From Vibrio ouci (lineage in GTDB: Bacteria; Pseudomonadota; Gammaproteobacteria; Enterobacterales; Vibrionaceae), in contig NZ_SATR01000039.1 in the NCBI RefSeq assembly GCF_004551525.1, positions 1-42,810 on the forward strand: 42,810 nt of DNA. The letters run 5' to 3'. Under the pieces are notes generated by a model. That model searched no databases, was not told the DNA's origin, and was given only the letters and a program-made list of their open reading frames with translations. Of the stretch, positions 1 through 8,452 are shown in pieces. The number at the start of each line of letters is the position of its first letter. Position 1 is the stretch's first letter. The translations under genes were made by a program, and so were the position numbers.

Positions 1-1783
1 TATCGAGGTTACCACCGTTACTGATCGGGAAGGATTGAGGGCCGTTACTGTCGGTGTAACTCACGGTGAGGTTACCATTGGCTAAGAAGTCCGCCATCTC
101 TGCCGTGAGTGGTTCGTCGACATCGAGCGTAAAGACGTAGTTCAAGGTACCATCAACTTCTTTATCCAATGACACACCAAACTCAGCGGTACTACCTTCC
201 ACCACTTGGCCTGCATCGGTTACGGTCAGCGCAGGTAAGTCGTTATTCACTTCATCGCCATCATCAACTATTGAACCAGCCCCCGAACCATCTAGTTCAA
301 TAGTGCTTCCTTCGACAGAGAAAGAAGCATCAACCAATAATTCAAAACTTTCAACGCCTTCAAATATATCGTCATTTACTGTAGATACGCTTACCACGAG
401 ATCGGTTGCCGTCCCGGGTATCGTCAACTCACTACCAATCAAATCGAGTTCAAACAACTCTCCTTCAAATTGGTAACTCACGCTAAAGGTTGGTGATTGG
501 AAGTCAGCGAGTTCAGCCGTTTGGCCTTCTAAGTTGATCGCTAAATCGTATGTCACGTCTGCATCAACAAGGTTGCTAAGGGAAACATCGAACTCGGCAT
601 CTGTGCCTTCTTGTACTTGCTGCGCATCTGATACATTTAGAGTCGGTGTATCATCGTCAGGATCCTCGCCAGGTCCATTACCATCATCTTTGATGATTGC
701 GTCACTCGATCCTCCACCAAGCAATCCAGATAAAGGTTGAACGATCAATTCGAATGATTCATCACCTTCAAACACATCATCTTGAACAGTAGGAACCGTT
801 ACAGTTAAAGAGGTCACCCCAGGAGGCACATCGACCGAACCATCTAAATTAACCGTAAGTACTTGATCTAAGTTAGTTACAACTTGAATCTCACCGATAT
901 CGTCAGATTCTACTGTCAACAAATTAGTACTCAGGTTCAATGACGTTGTTTGATTTGACGCCTTATCGAAGTCAACAACAAACACGGCGTCAGAACCTTC
1001 ATTAACTAGGCCTCCTCCAGAGACCGATATCTCTGGAATTGGGTTCACAATGATATTGACGACTAACGTGTCTACGCCACCTAAACCATCAGATACAGTG
1101 GCAGTAAAACTATCTGTCCCATCAAAATTTGTATTTGGTGTGTAGTTCCAACTCCCATCTGGATTCAGCGTCACCGTACCATTCGCGGGTGCGCCATCCG
1201 GTGTAAGTGCGAATGTTAAAGTGTCTCCATCAGGGTCGATCGCCGCGAGCAAGCCTGCCACGTCTGTATCTTCATCAGTAGAAACGGTGACCGACTCTCC
1301 TAATGGAGCGCCATTGTCATCTGAAAAGAAAGGAGCCGATTGTTGTTCTAATTCAATTAAGGTGATGCTTTGTGTCTCAGATAAGCCTAATGATTCAAAC
1401 CCGTCGGTATCAAAATTTGTCTCAGCTAGGGTTTCGCTACCATCACGCTCAATTGTCCCTGTCCCTGTGAGACTGGAACCACCCTCTCCACCGGCGGCGG
1501 TTGCAAAATCATCACCTAACTGTGTTGGGTCCTGCCCACCTTCAAGGGCAGCAAAAATGTCTTCGACTTCTAGAGTTATATCTTGAGCAGCGCCACTCAG
1601 GTCAACCAACCCGACTTGTACATCAGACGACCCCGCCCCCGATGTTCCATCTGAATTGAGCACAACTTCACCAGGACTGGGTTGCTCTCCATCGAGTAGG
1701 ATTCGGACATCACCATTCACGTCAATAACAAGTGTCTGACCGCCCGCGACATTCCCTATCGCCAAATATTTTAGAAGACCCAT
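1..1783 (-). CDS. LapA-like giant adhesin, N-terminal part (gene runs off the window)
   Basis: The first 594 residues of a large surface adhesin are visible; the stop codon lies beyond base 1. The start is the ATG at 1783, with GGAG six bases upstream. Residues 1-145 look like the retention module of LapA/BapA-type biofilm adhesins: a small beta-rich domain beginning MGLLKYLAIGNVAGG, then a helical stretch (ALEGGQDPTQLGDDF) and the motif TAAG, whose Ala96-Ala97 pair matches the site that the periplasmic protease LapG cuts in this family. Residues about 160-235 form a cadherin/VCBS-like repeat (PDGSWNYTPNTNFDGTDSF). From about 240 onward come at least three acidic Calx-beta-like repeats, each carrying an EG(S/T)xAxF start and a DD-x-FEG-x-E-SFEL ending. 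In this family the protein is exported by a type I system and held in the outer membrane until cleaved. LapD, LapG and the export genes are not in view. The repeat region and family assignment are firm; the cleavage site is inferred. Confidence 0.85.
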   Translation of the reverse strand, partial: MGLLKYLAIGNVAGGQTLVIDVNGDVRILLDGEQPSPGEVVLNSDGTSGAGSSDVQVGLVDLSGAAQDITLEVEDIFAALEGGQDPTQLGDDFATAAGGEGGSSLTGTGTIERDGSETLAETNFDTDGFESLGLSETQSITLIELEQQSAPFFSDDNGAPLGESVTVSTDEDTDVAGLLAAIDPDGDTLTFALTPDGAPANGTVTLNPDGSWNYTPNTNFDGTDSFTATVSDGLGGVDTLVVNIIVNPIPEISVSGGGLVNEGSDAVFVVDFDKASNQTTSLNLSTNLLTVESDDIGEIQVVTNLDQVLTVNLDGSVDVPPGVTSLTVTVPTVQDDVFEGDESFELIVQPLSGLLGGGSSDAIIKDDGNGPGEDPDDDTPTLNVSDAQQVQEGTDAEFDVSLSNLVDADVTYDLAINLEGQTAELADFQSPTFSVSYQFEGELFELDLIGSELTIPGTATDLVVSVSTVNDDIFEGVESFELLVDASFSVEGSTIELDGSGAGSIVDDGDEVNNDLPALTVTDAGQVVEGSTAEFGVSLDKEVDGTLNYVFTLDVDEPLTAEMADFLANGNLTVSYTDSNGPQSFPISNGGNLD

Positions 1784-2291
1784 AGTTCGCTCCAACTTTC
1801 AGCTGAAATTTCGGCAAACAGATATGTTGCAAAACTAAGCCATCAAAATCTGATCAGGACTAACTTGTTGGTATGAGTTAAAGCCATCACTCATACATGC
1901 TTAAATAATGATACAAGTTTCACATCGGTACATAAATTCGCTGCCATGCATCACAATTTTAGTCGTCAATAAATCGTACATAAGCCCTTAAATTACTTTG
2001 CTATAGGATGATGTACAGGGTGCAATTTCAATTACCCAAATAAACTAACAACTTAGTCAATAATGAGAATTCCTTAATCACTCACTCACGAACAACTTAA
2101 CAATGGTTAAATAGCCATTTCTTAATATTGAGATTGATTACACTAATTGCACAAATAAATGCAGAGCCAAGTGTGATGGGATGCTTATGAGGGCTTAGAA
2201 TAACGATTGTAGTTAGCTGTCTCAGCTTTGCCTAATCATTAAAAAAGGATTTATAAGACAGAAATCGCTCCGATTTGTTACTGGATGAAAT
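1784..2291. other. Intergenic region: adhesin promoter and leader
   Basis: About 500 AT-rich bases separate the adhesin start from the terminator of the upstream mrp operon. No convincing ORF is present on either strand. The length suggests a regulated promoter with a long leader for the minus-strand adhesin gene. The one clear structure is a perfect inverted repeat at 1871-1896, listed separately. I could not place a promoter with confidence. Confidence 0.5.
1871..1896. promoter_or_regulatory. Inverted repeat upstream of the adhesin gene
   Basis: GTATGAGT (1871-1878) and ACTCATAC (1889-1896) are perfect 8-base inverted repeats with a 10-base spacer, about 90 bases upstream of the adhesin ATG. 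This could be an operator for a dimeric regulator or a hairpin in the leader RNA. No T-run follows, so it is unlikely to be a terminator. Confidence 0.4.
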
Positions 2292-2322
2292 AAAAAACGC
2301 TCCCTGGTGGGGAGCGTTTTTT
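2292..2322 (-). terminator. Rho-independent terminator of the mrp operon
   Basis: ACGCTCCC and GGGAGCGT form a strong GC-rich stem with a short loop, flanked by A-runs on the left and T-runs on the right, so it can act on both strands. It lies just after the mrpG stop codon on the minus strand and separates the antiporter operon from the adhesin gene. Confidence 0.9.
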
Positions 2323-2328
2323 ATCTAA

Positions 2329-2703
2329 CTATTTGTTATTTTGGTCACATTTACTCGACAATTGGTGCGTGTCCATATCATATTGCTCTTTGATGGCATC
2401 CTTCACTGTTCCTTCCCATACCGGGACACCAACAAAGTAACTGGTTCTCGCAACAACGTGTGCCGCAATGGGTGCTGTAAACATAATGAAGAAAACAACC
2501 GCAATAGCGCGGACAACGATTGACGTGTCTTCCCAGAACACAATCGCAAACACAATAACGAGTAAGCCAACGCCAAGAGCACCAGCCTTAGTCGTTGCAT
2601 GCATGCGCGTGAGCACATCGGGCATACGGTTCAAACCGATACTCGCTAGAAGCATCAGGAATGCTCCCATCAGAGCAAAAAATGCAATTACATACTCAAT
2701 CAT
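2329..2703 (-). CDS. mrpG: Mrp Na+/H+ antiporter subunit G
   Basis: A 124-residue membrane protein and the last gene of the operon. It has three hydrophobic segments (about 5-25, 38-58 and 63-85) and the MrpG/PhaG hallmark LNRMPDVLTRMHATTKAG near residues 24-42. MrpG is an essential small subunit of the multi-subunit antiporter that exports Na+ in exchange for protons in the inner membrane. The ATG at 2703 lies inside the end of mrpF (8-base overlap), so translation is probably coupled. The C-terminal 20 residues are polar and probably exposed. The terminator follows within ten bases. Confidence 0.95.
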   Translation of the reverse strand: MIEYVIAFFALMGAFLMLLASIGLNRMPDVLTRMHATTKAGALGVGLLVIVFAIVFWEDTSIVVRAIAVVFFIMFTAPIAAHVVARTSYFVGVPVWEGTVKDAIKEQYDMDTHQLSSKCDQNNK

Positions 2704-2974
2704 CTTCTCTTACTCCTCTTTGCTCAAGGTAGCGGGAGAAACCTACCGCTGCTAAAAACGATGTAAGAGCTAACGCGATCGCTACATCAATAAACTTAGG
2801 TTCATCGTAAGCAACCGCATACAGAACAACTAAGCCTACGGTTAAAGACGCCATGAGCTCAAGTGCGATAACACGGTCCGGTAACGAAGGACCTTTGAGC
2901 AAACGAACTGAAGAAAGCAACAATGAAATGCTCAACATCAAAAAACAAATATCATATACAGTGTCTAACATCAT
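2696..2974 (-). CDS. mrpF: Mrp Na+/H+ antiporter subunit F
   Basis: A small membrane subunit of about 92 residues with three transmembrane segments and the MrpF/PhaF pattern LLKGPSLPDRVIALELMAS. It belongs to the inner-membrane Mrp antiporter complex. The start is ambiguous. A GTG at 2980 overlaps the mrpE stop as GTGA, but AGGG in the same stretch is better spaced for the ATG at 2974, or for the second ATG at 2971. I chose 2974. The gene overlaps mrpG by eight bases. Confidence 0.93.
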   Translation of the reverse strand: MMLDTVYDICFLMLSISLLLSSVRLLKGPSLPDRVIALELMASLTVGLVVLYAVAYDEPKFIDVAIALALTSFLAAVGFSRYLEQRGVREDD

Positions 2975-2976
2975 TA

Positions 2977-3450
2977 TCACCCTAATAGATCGATAACCAT
3001 GGCTTCAAGTCGCTTAAGCTCGGCAACATGAAGCTCTTCATCTTCAAAGTACATTATGTGTACGTAAAGAACCTTTTTATCCGTAGACACATCCAGTGCA
3101 AGCGAGCCAGGTGTTACGGTAATCAGGTTAGAGAATACCGTAATCGCACCATCTGTCTTGAGGTCCAGTGGAACTGCAATAACAGCTGGCTTCATCAAAT
3201 GCGTTGGGGTAAGTACGTCATAAGCAACACGAGCATTTGCCTTAATCAAATCCCAAATGAAAAACAGGATGAAATTAACCAGCTTAGGCAACTTACCAAA
3301 ATACGTTCCAAACAGAGGGCGATCGCGTAACACATAAGCTAGTACGACGTAACTCATTATCATACCGGCGAACAGGTTCGAAATCGTATACGTTCCTGAT
3401 AGCACCATCCAAGCCAGTGCTAGCATCATGTTCCATCCGAAAGCCTTCAT
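2977..3450 (-). CDS. mrpE: Mrp Na+/H+ antiporter subunit E
   Basis: A 157-residue MrpE/PhaE subunit. The N-terminal half is hydrophobic (about residues 5-75, including LPKLVNFILFFIWDLIKAN). The C-terminal half is a soluble domain with the family pattern TDGAITVFSNLITVTPGSL followed by LDVSTDKKVLYVHIM. MrpE is needed for full antiport activity in characterised systems. The ATG at 3450 overlaps the mrpD stop codon as ATGA, which suggests translational coupling. Confidence 0.95.
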   Translation of the reverse strand: MKAFGWNMMLALAWMVLSGTYTISNLFAGMIMSYVVLAYVLRDRPLFGTYFGKLPKLVNFILFFIWDLIKANARVAYDVLTPTHLMKPAVIAVPLDLKTDGAITVFSNLITVTPGSLALDVSTDKKVLYVHIMYFEDEELHVAELKRLEAMVIDLLG

Positions 3451-4943
3451 GATTGACCTCCTAACACCGCCTGAATGTACTGTTGTGGATCTAGGATTTG
3501 CTCAGCAGTCATTGAAGCAAGATCAATAAACCATTCGGCATTGATACCAATAACGACAGTGATCGTTGCCATTAAAATGATCGGTAGATACAAGCACAAA
3601 CGTTCTGAGTCTGACATTTCTGGCAATACTTCAGCATCTTCTGGTAGTTTCTTCCAGAACGCCTCAGCCCAAATCTTAATCATCGAGTACATAGTCAGCA
3701 GGCCAACAGCAAGCGATGCAATCACACCGATCCACTCTTTTGCTTCAATACCTGCTTTAATCACGACAAACTTAGCAAAGAAGCCCGATAGCGGTGGAAT
3801 ACCGGCAAGTGACATCGCTGGTATCGCGAATAGAATTGCTAGAAACGGAGCCGATTTGTACAAGCCACCTAGCCTATTTAATTGGTAAGAGCCATGTAAA
3901 CGGTGCATTACCCCGCCAATCAGGAACAGGTTAGTTTTCACGATAATATGGTGGAATAGGTAGAACACGCCGCCCAAAATCGCTAATGGCGTAAACAGAG
4001 CTAAACCCAAGATCATGTAACCAATCTGACTTACGATATGGAACGAGAGAATCCTACGCACTTCATATTGAGCAGCGGCGCCCAATACGCCAGTCACCAT
4101 GGTGAAGATACCCATCCACATTAACAACGTATTGTGGGTAAAGGCTAAATCACCAATGAAGATAACACTAAATACTCGGTATAACGCGTAAACACCAACC
4201 TTCGTTAACAGACCAGCGAACACCGCCGAGATAGCTACTGGTGGCGTATGGTATGACGCAGGAAGCCAGAAGAAGAGTGGGAATGCCGCAGCCTTGATAC
4301 CAAAAGCAACAAGGAACAATAGCGAGATTACCGTTACCACTTCAGGATTATCTGACTGCGCAAGCTTTTGGCCTAGATCGGCCATGTTTAGCGTACCAGC
4401 GTAAGCATATAGCAAGCCGATCGCACTCAAGAACAAGGCTGATGAAAGTAAGTTCAGCGTCACGTACTTCAGCGCGCCTTCCATTTGACTTCTTTCGCCG
4501 CCAAGAATCAGCAGACCAAATGAAGCCACAAGCATGATCTCAAACCATACGTAAAGGTTGAAGATATCGCCTGTCAGGAAAGAGCCAATAACACCCGCTA
4601 ACATCAGATGAAGTAACGGATAGAAACCGAACTTCTCATGTTCTTCTGTCATGGTCGCTAGCGCGTATATTGAAATACAAAACGCCACCACTGCAGATAC
4701 GGTAACCATGACCACTGCTAATAAGTCAGCAACTAATGAGATACCAAACGGCGCTTCCCAGCCACCTAAGGTAATCACTTGAATTCCGTCACTGTATACC
4801 TGATTAAACAGAGTTAGTGCAGCGACCAATAATGCAAAGTTTGAAAATACACTGATCCAGCGTTGCAACGTCTGATGCTTCCACAACACCATAGAAATTG
4901 CTGCAGCTAGCATTGGGATCAGTACTGGCATTAATAGCATCAT
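3447..4943 (-). CDS. mrpD: Mrp Na+/H+ antiporter subunit D
   Basis: A 498-residue polytopic protein homologous to the NuoM/NuoN antiporter-like subunits of complex I. The proton-path residues of the family are visible: Glu135 in VWFEIMLVASFG, Lys217 in FGIKAAAFPLFFWLPASY and Lys248 in AGLLTKVGVYALYR. MrpD and MrpA are thought to carry the ion pathways of the complex in the inner membrane. The ATG at 4943 overlaps the mrpC stop as ATGA; a second ATG follows immediately. The length is typical for the family. Confidence 0.97.
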   Translation of the reverse strand: MMLLMPVLIPMLAAAISMVLWKHQTLQRWISVFSNFALLVAALTLFNQVYSDGIQVITLGGWEAPFGISLVADLLAVVMVTVSAVVAFCISIYALATMTEEHEKFGFYPLLHLMLAGVIGSFLTGDIFNLYVWFEIMLVASFGLLILGGERSQMEGALKYVTLNLLSSALFLSAIGLLYAYAGTLNMADLGQKLAQSDNPEVVTVISLLFLVAFGIKAAAFPLFFWLPASYHTPPVAISAVFAGLLTKVGVYALYRVFSVIFIGDLAFTHNTLLMWMGIFTMVTGVLGAAAQYEVRRILSFHIVSQIGYMILGLALFTPLAILGGVFYLFHHIIVKTNLFLIGGVMHRLHGSYQLNRLGGLYKSAPFLAILFAIPAMSLAGIPPLSGFFAKFVVIKAGIEAKEWIGVIASLAVGLLTMYSMIKIWAEAFWKKLPEDAEVLPEMSDSERLCLYLPIILMATITVVIGINAEWFIDLASMTAEQILDPQQYIQAVLGGQS

Positions 4944-5293
4944 AATTGTGAATCTGTACTCTTCATTTCGTTCATATCATCAGCACCAATAACCTTGTAT
5001 GCGCGTTTAATTAAGACAACGGCGAAAGCTAGGACACCAAAGCTAATAACAATGGCGGTCAGGATTAGTGCTTGTGGAAGTGGGTCAGCGATTGCGCCAA
5101 CAGGTCCACTCATTCCCTCTTCAATAAGAGGAGGAGCGCCGCGAACCAAACCACCGCCAGTGAAAATAAGTAAGTTGGCGGCATTCGATAGTATGATCAA
5201 ACCAATTACCAGTTTGACCACACTACGACGTAGCATCATATAGAGAGCCGCTGCGTAAAGAGCGCCGATTACTATGGCAAATAACGTCGTCAT
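4940..5293 (-). CDS. mrpC: Mrp Na+/H+ antiporter subunit C
   Basis: A 117-residue NuoK-like subunit with three transmembrane helices. The family pattern VKLVIGLIILSNAANLLIF is near residues 26-44, and DPLPQALILTAIVISFG around 70-86. MrpC is the homologue of the small complex I subunit NuoK. The ATG at 5293 directly abuts the mrpB stop codon, and the gene overlaps mrpD by four bases. Confidence 0.96.
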   Translation of the reverse strand: MTTLFAIVIGALYAAALYMMLRRSVVKLVIGLIILSNAANLLIFTGGGLVRGAPPLIEEGMSGPVGAIADPLPQALILTAIVISFGVLAFAVVLIKRAYKVIGADDMNEMKSTDSQL

Positions 5294-5728
5294 TTATTCC
5301 TCCAACTGCGCGAGTGAAAACAGTAACGTCGTCACCATGCCTAAAACCACAAGGTAAACTCCGATATCGAAAATAAGAGGAGTACTGATTTTCAACTCCC
5401 CTAGCCCCGGCACTTGTACATACCACCAAACCGCACTTAGAAACGGGCTGCCTGATTTTAGGACACCGATAAAGCCACTTAAGGTAGAGATCAATAACCC
5501 TCCCCCCATCAAGTAAGAACTATCTAATCCGATTAATCGGCGCGTTTGTTGCGCATCAAACGCAAACAGGTGTAAGGCAAAAGCACTTGATGCCACCAAG
5601 CCAGCAATAAAGCCACCGCCCGGTTCGTCATGTCCTCGCAGCAACAAGAAAACAGAGAACAGTAACAGCATCGGCAATAGGAACCGCGCGATGACCTGAA
5701 GAATAAGAGAAGTACTTGTATTGTTCAT
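5294..5728 (-). CDS. mrpB: Mrp Na+/H+ antiporter subunit B
   Basis: A 144-residue MrpB/MnhB subunit. The signature LLRGHDEPGGGFIAGLVASSAFALHL is at about residues 27-52, followed by GLDSSYLMGGGLLISTLSG. It has four predicted membrane segments. Because mrpB is a separate gene and not fused to mrpA, the operon is of the seven-gene (group 1) type. The ATG at 5728 shares one base with the mrpA stop (TAATG), indicating coupled translation. Confidence 0.96.
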   Translation of the reverse strand: MNNTSTSLILQVIARFLLPMLLLFSVFLLLRGHDEPGGGFIAGLVASSAFALHLFAFDAQQTRRLIGLDSSYLMGGGLLISTLSGFIGVLKSGSPFLSAVWWYVQVPGLGELKISTPLIFDIGVYLVVLGMVTTLLFSLAQLEE

Positions 5729-8016
5729 TACTGTTCCTTCTTAGTACGTAGCATTGCGGTAACACCAATCGCCGCCAATGACAGCACGAAGATTTCACCC
5801 AAGGTATCTAGTGCGCGGTAATCTACCAAGATCACGTTCACGATGTTGCGCCCTTTAGCGATTGGGTAACTGTTCTCAATCAAGTAGTCACTAATACCAC
5901 CTGGCATCGCAAAGTTAACCGCAGTGAGCAATAACGTTGCCATCATCACACCGAACATGATTGCCACCGCGCAGTCACGCCAGCGTGTGTCTGAGCTCGA
6001 TAGCTTTTGGAACTTAGGCAATTTAAATAGCACCAGTACCAACATGATTACTGTCAGTGTTTCAATCAGAACCTGCGTAATCGCCAAGTCAGGTGCACTA
6101 AAGAATACGTAGATAAGTGCCATTGAGAAGCCAAGCGCACCAATCGCAGCAACCGAACCTAAACGTAGCGGTGTGGTACATGCGTATGTGATCACCGCAA
6201 GGATCAGGATCGATACCCCTAAGTCTTTGATAGTCACATCAGAGAAGTCGACCTCCCAGTGGAAGCCCACTTTAGTGAACATGGCGTAACCTACTAATGC
6301 GATCGTGGTGATAAAGATCGTCAGAATGTAGTTGCCCATGTAACCGTTTTGCAATTTAACAGTTGACCACTTAGCGAACTTAACTAGGTTATCCATAAAG
6401 ATGTCGTAACCGCGCTCTGGACCATAACCGAGCAACGGCTTCGCATGCGATACTTTAGAACCAAGTGAATCCCACTTTTTAAACAACAAGTAGCCAAGTA
6501 CAAGTGCCGTAACACTGATCATCAATGGTAAGTTGATACCGTGCCAAAGCGACACATCAACGCTCTCGATTGTTCCACCAGAAATCGCGTTAACTGCCGA
6601 GGTGACTAAAGGCGTCACTAAGCTTGGGATTAGGCCGAAAATCAAGCCAATCGTTGCCAATATGGTGAAACCAAGGCGCAGACCTAACGGTGCCTCGTGA
6701 GCGACTTTTGGTGTCTCTTTCAAATTGCCCCAGAACGGTTTAATAGCGATCAAACACGCACATGCAACAATAAAGATCGAGGTTAGTAGGGCCATAAACG
6801 CAATCAATGCAGCCCAAGGACTAGACAGCACACCCGCGAGCATCATTTCTTTACCGATAAAACCAAAGAATGGCGGTACACCGGCAAGAGCCAGCGCTGC
6901 CAGCGACATAAACGCAGCCGTGTAAGGCATTGCTTTACGTAAACCACCTAACTCACGAACATCTTTTGTTCCCGTTTCGTGGTCAATCGTACCTGCCGCC
7001 ATAAATAGCGCGCCTTTGTACAAAGCGTGGCCAAGTAGAAATACAATTGCTGCAACAAGCGCGGCTTCTGTACCAATACCCACCAACATAGTCAGCGTAC
7101 CTAGCGCCATCACCGTTGAATAAGCAAGGATCTTTTTCAAGTCCGTGCTGGTCACTGCCATTACCGCACCTAATAGCATGGTTACGGCACCAAAACCTGT
7201 CAGAACCATCATCCAAGTTTCATTACCTGCCATTGTTGGCTGTAAACGAGCCATCAAATAGACGCCCGCTTTTACCATCGTCGCCGAGTGAAGGTACGAA
7301 CTTACTGGCGTTGGAGCCGCCATCGCATTTGGTAGCCAGAAATGGAATGGGAACTGCGCTGATTTTGTAAATGCGCCGAGAATAATGGCGAACATCGTCG
7401 CGCCAAATAATGGATGCGCCTGTAACGCTGAACCTTGAGCCAGGATCTCGCGAATTTCATACGTTCCTGCAATCATGCCAAGCATAATGATTCCGGCAAG
7501 CAATGCTAAGCCGCCACCCACAGTGACGATCAAACCCTGCAATGCAGAGCGACGTGAAGACTCTTTCTCGTGGTAGTAACCAATCAGCATGTAGGAAGTA
7601 ATGCTGGTAAGTTCCCAGAAAACAAACATTGCCATTAAGTTGCTAGACAGCACAACACCAAGCATTGCTGCCATAAACGCTAACAGATACATCAGCAGTT
7701 TACGTTGGTCAGCTTTGCCTGCTAGATAGCTTCCTGCGTAAACAACAACAAAGAAACCAATACCAGAAATAAGCAGTGCAAATAAAAGGCTAAGGCCATC
7801 AAGCCAAAAGTTGAGGCTTATGCCAAGGCTAGGAACCCAGTCATAAGTTAATAGTTGTGGGCCCTGCTCTGTCACCGACGGCAAAAAAGTGAGGAAATAG
7901 GCAAATAGAGCGGCTGGTAATATCGCGAGCAACTTACTTGTTAGCTCGCCAAAGCGCCTAAATAGCCATGGAACAAACGCCGCCAGGATGAAACCGGACA
8001 GAACTGCAAACAGCAT
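5728..8016 (-). CDS. mrpA: Mrp Na+/H+ antiporter subunit A
   Basis: The large, complex I NuoL-like subunit and first gene of the operon, 762 residues from the ATG at 8016. A TTG three bases upstream is an alternative start, and GGAGG precedes both. Visible functional residues are Glu135 in VFWELTSITSYMLIGYYHE, Lys218 in AFTKSAQFPFHFWLP and Lys249 in HSATMVKAGVYLM, the conserved charged residues of the proton path. The C-terminal third contains the MrpA-specific region (YGPERGYDIFMDNLVK, then FSAPDLAITQVLIETLTVIM) equivalent to the part that resembles NuoJ. The product sits in the inner membrane and drives Na+ (possibly also Li+ or K+) efflux with the proton gradient, important for salt, alkali and, in V. 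cholerae, bile salt tolerance. Confidence 0.97.
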   Translation of the reverse strand: MLFAVLSGFILAAFVPWLFRRFGELTSKLLAILPAALFAYFLTFLPSVTEQGPQLLTYDWVPSLGISLNFWLDGLSLLFALLISGIGFFVVVYAGSYLAGKADQRKLLMYLLAFMAAMLGVVLSSNLMAMFVFWELTSITSYMLIGYYHEKESSRRSALQGLIVTVGGGLALLAGIIMLGMIAGTYEIREILAQGSALQAHPLFGATMFAIILGAFTKSAQFPFHFWLPNAMAAPTPVSSYLHSATMVKAGVYLMARLQPTMAGNETWMMVLTGFGAVTMLLGAVMAVTSTDLKKILAYSTVMALGTLTMLVGIGTEAALVAAIVFLLGHALYKGALFMAAGTIDHETGTKDVRELGGLRKAMPYTAAFMSLAALALAGVPPFFGFIGKEMMLAGVLSSPWAALIAFMALLTSIFIVACACLIAIKPFWGNLKETPKVAHEAPLGLRLGFTILATIGLIFGLIPSLVTPLVTSAVNAISGGTIESVDVSLWHGINLPLMISVTALVLGYLLFKKWDSLGSKVSHAKPLLGYGPERGYDIFMDNLVKFAKWSTVKLQNGYMGNYILTIFITTIALVGYAMFTKVGFHWEVDFSDVTIKDLGVSILILAVITYACTTPLRLGSVAAIGALGFSMALIYVFFSAPDLAITQVLIETLTVIMLVLVLFKLPKFQKLSSSDTRWRDCAVAIMFGVMMATLLLTAVNFAMPGGISDYLIENSYPIAKGRNIVNVILVDYRALDTLGEIFVLSLAAIGVTAMLRTKKEQ

Positions 8017-8411
8017 CAAGAATAGCCTCCAAAGACTGTATAAAAATTTGTAGCGTACACGCTATATGTATTTGAGTAGAACGTCTCTACTGCTAATACT
8101 CGTTCTCAATAATACATCAAGCTGCACATACCAAACATGAAAAGCAGGCCTTAACAATACGAGAGAGGTCACAATAATGTTTGGACCTGAGAAGTCTATT
8201 CAAAATCGGTTAACGAGAAAATTCGCTTGTTGTGACGTAACACATCGAAAAAACCGAATAAAACACACCAATTAGTAGGAAATACCACCAATGAAGCAAT
8301 TGAGCATATTTTAGACAAGCTTTTCATAGCGAGTGGATATATTAGCTTAGAGGGATGAACAAGAAATGCGCCGAAAAAGCAGAAAATGGCGGATGGAATA
8401 ACAGTTAAATA
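8017..8411. other. Intergenic region upstream of mrpA
   Basis: About 400 bases between mrpA and the nhaA terminator, AT-rich, presumably holding the mrp promoter. Two inverted repeats lie close to mrpA (8051-8064 and 8075-8091, listed separately). An 82-codon TTG-started reading frame on the minus strand begins inside the nhaA terminator and has no ribosome binding site; I do not call it a gene. Confidence 0.5.
8051..8091. promoter_or_regulatory. Two adjacent dyads upstream of mrpA
   Basis: TAGCGT-AC-ACGCTA (8051-8064) and AGTAGA-ACGTC-TCTACT (8075-8091) are each perfect inverted repeats, 35-75 bases upstream of the mrpA start. They could be operators or 5' leader hairpins affecting expression of the antiporter operon. 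Short dyads arise by chance, so the functional claim is weak. Confidence 0.3.
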
Positions 8412-8442
8412 AGAAAAGCCCACAAAGCAACGCTTTATGGGC
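8412..8442 (-). terminator. Rho-independent terminator of nhaA
   Basis: On the minus strand GCCCATAAAGC pairs with GCTTTGTGGGC across a three-base loop, followed by TTTTCTT. It starts about ten bases after the nhaA stop codon. Confidence 0.85.
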
Positions 8443-8452
8443 AATGTATCCT

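Noticed and set aside
1221..1586. 121-codon plus-strand frame inside the adhesin gene
   Set aside because: It is opposite a clear repeat-rich adhesin coding strand, with low-complexity Ser/Pro content typical of an antisense frame.
1838..1855. Possible sigma-54 promoter upstream of the adhesin on the minus strand (TGGCTTAGTTTTGCA)
   Set aside because: The spacing between GG and GC is nine bases, one short of the required ten.
3475..3888. 137-codon plus-strand frame opposite mrpD
   Set aside because: mrpD on the minus strand has all conserved residues and operon overlaps; this frame has no family resemblance.
8196..8444. 82-codon hydrophobic frame on the minus strand between nhaA and mrpA
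   Set aside because: It starts at a TTG inside the nhaA terminator stem, has no ribosome binding site and no recognisable family.
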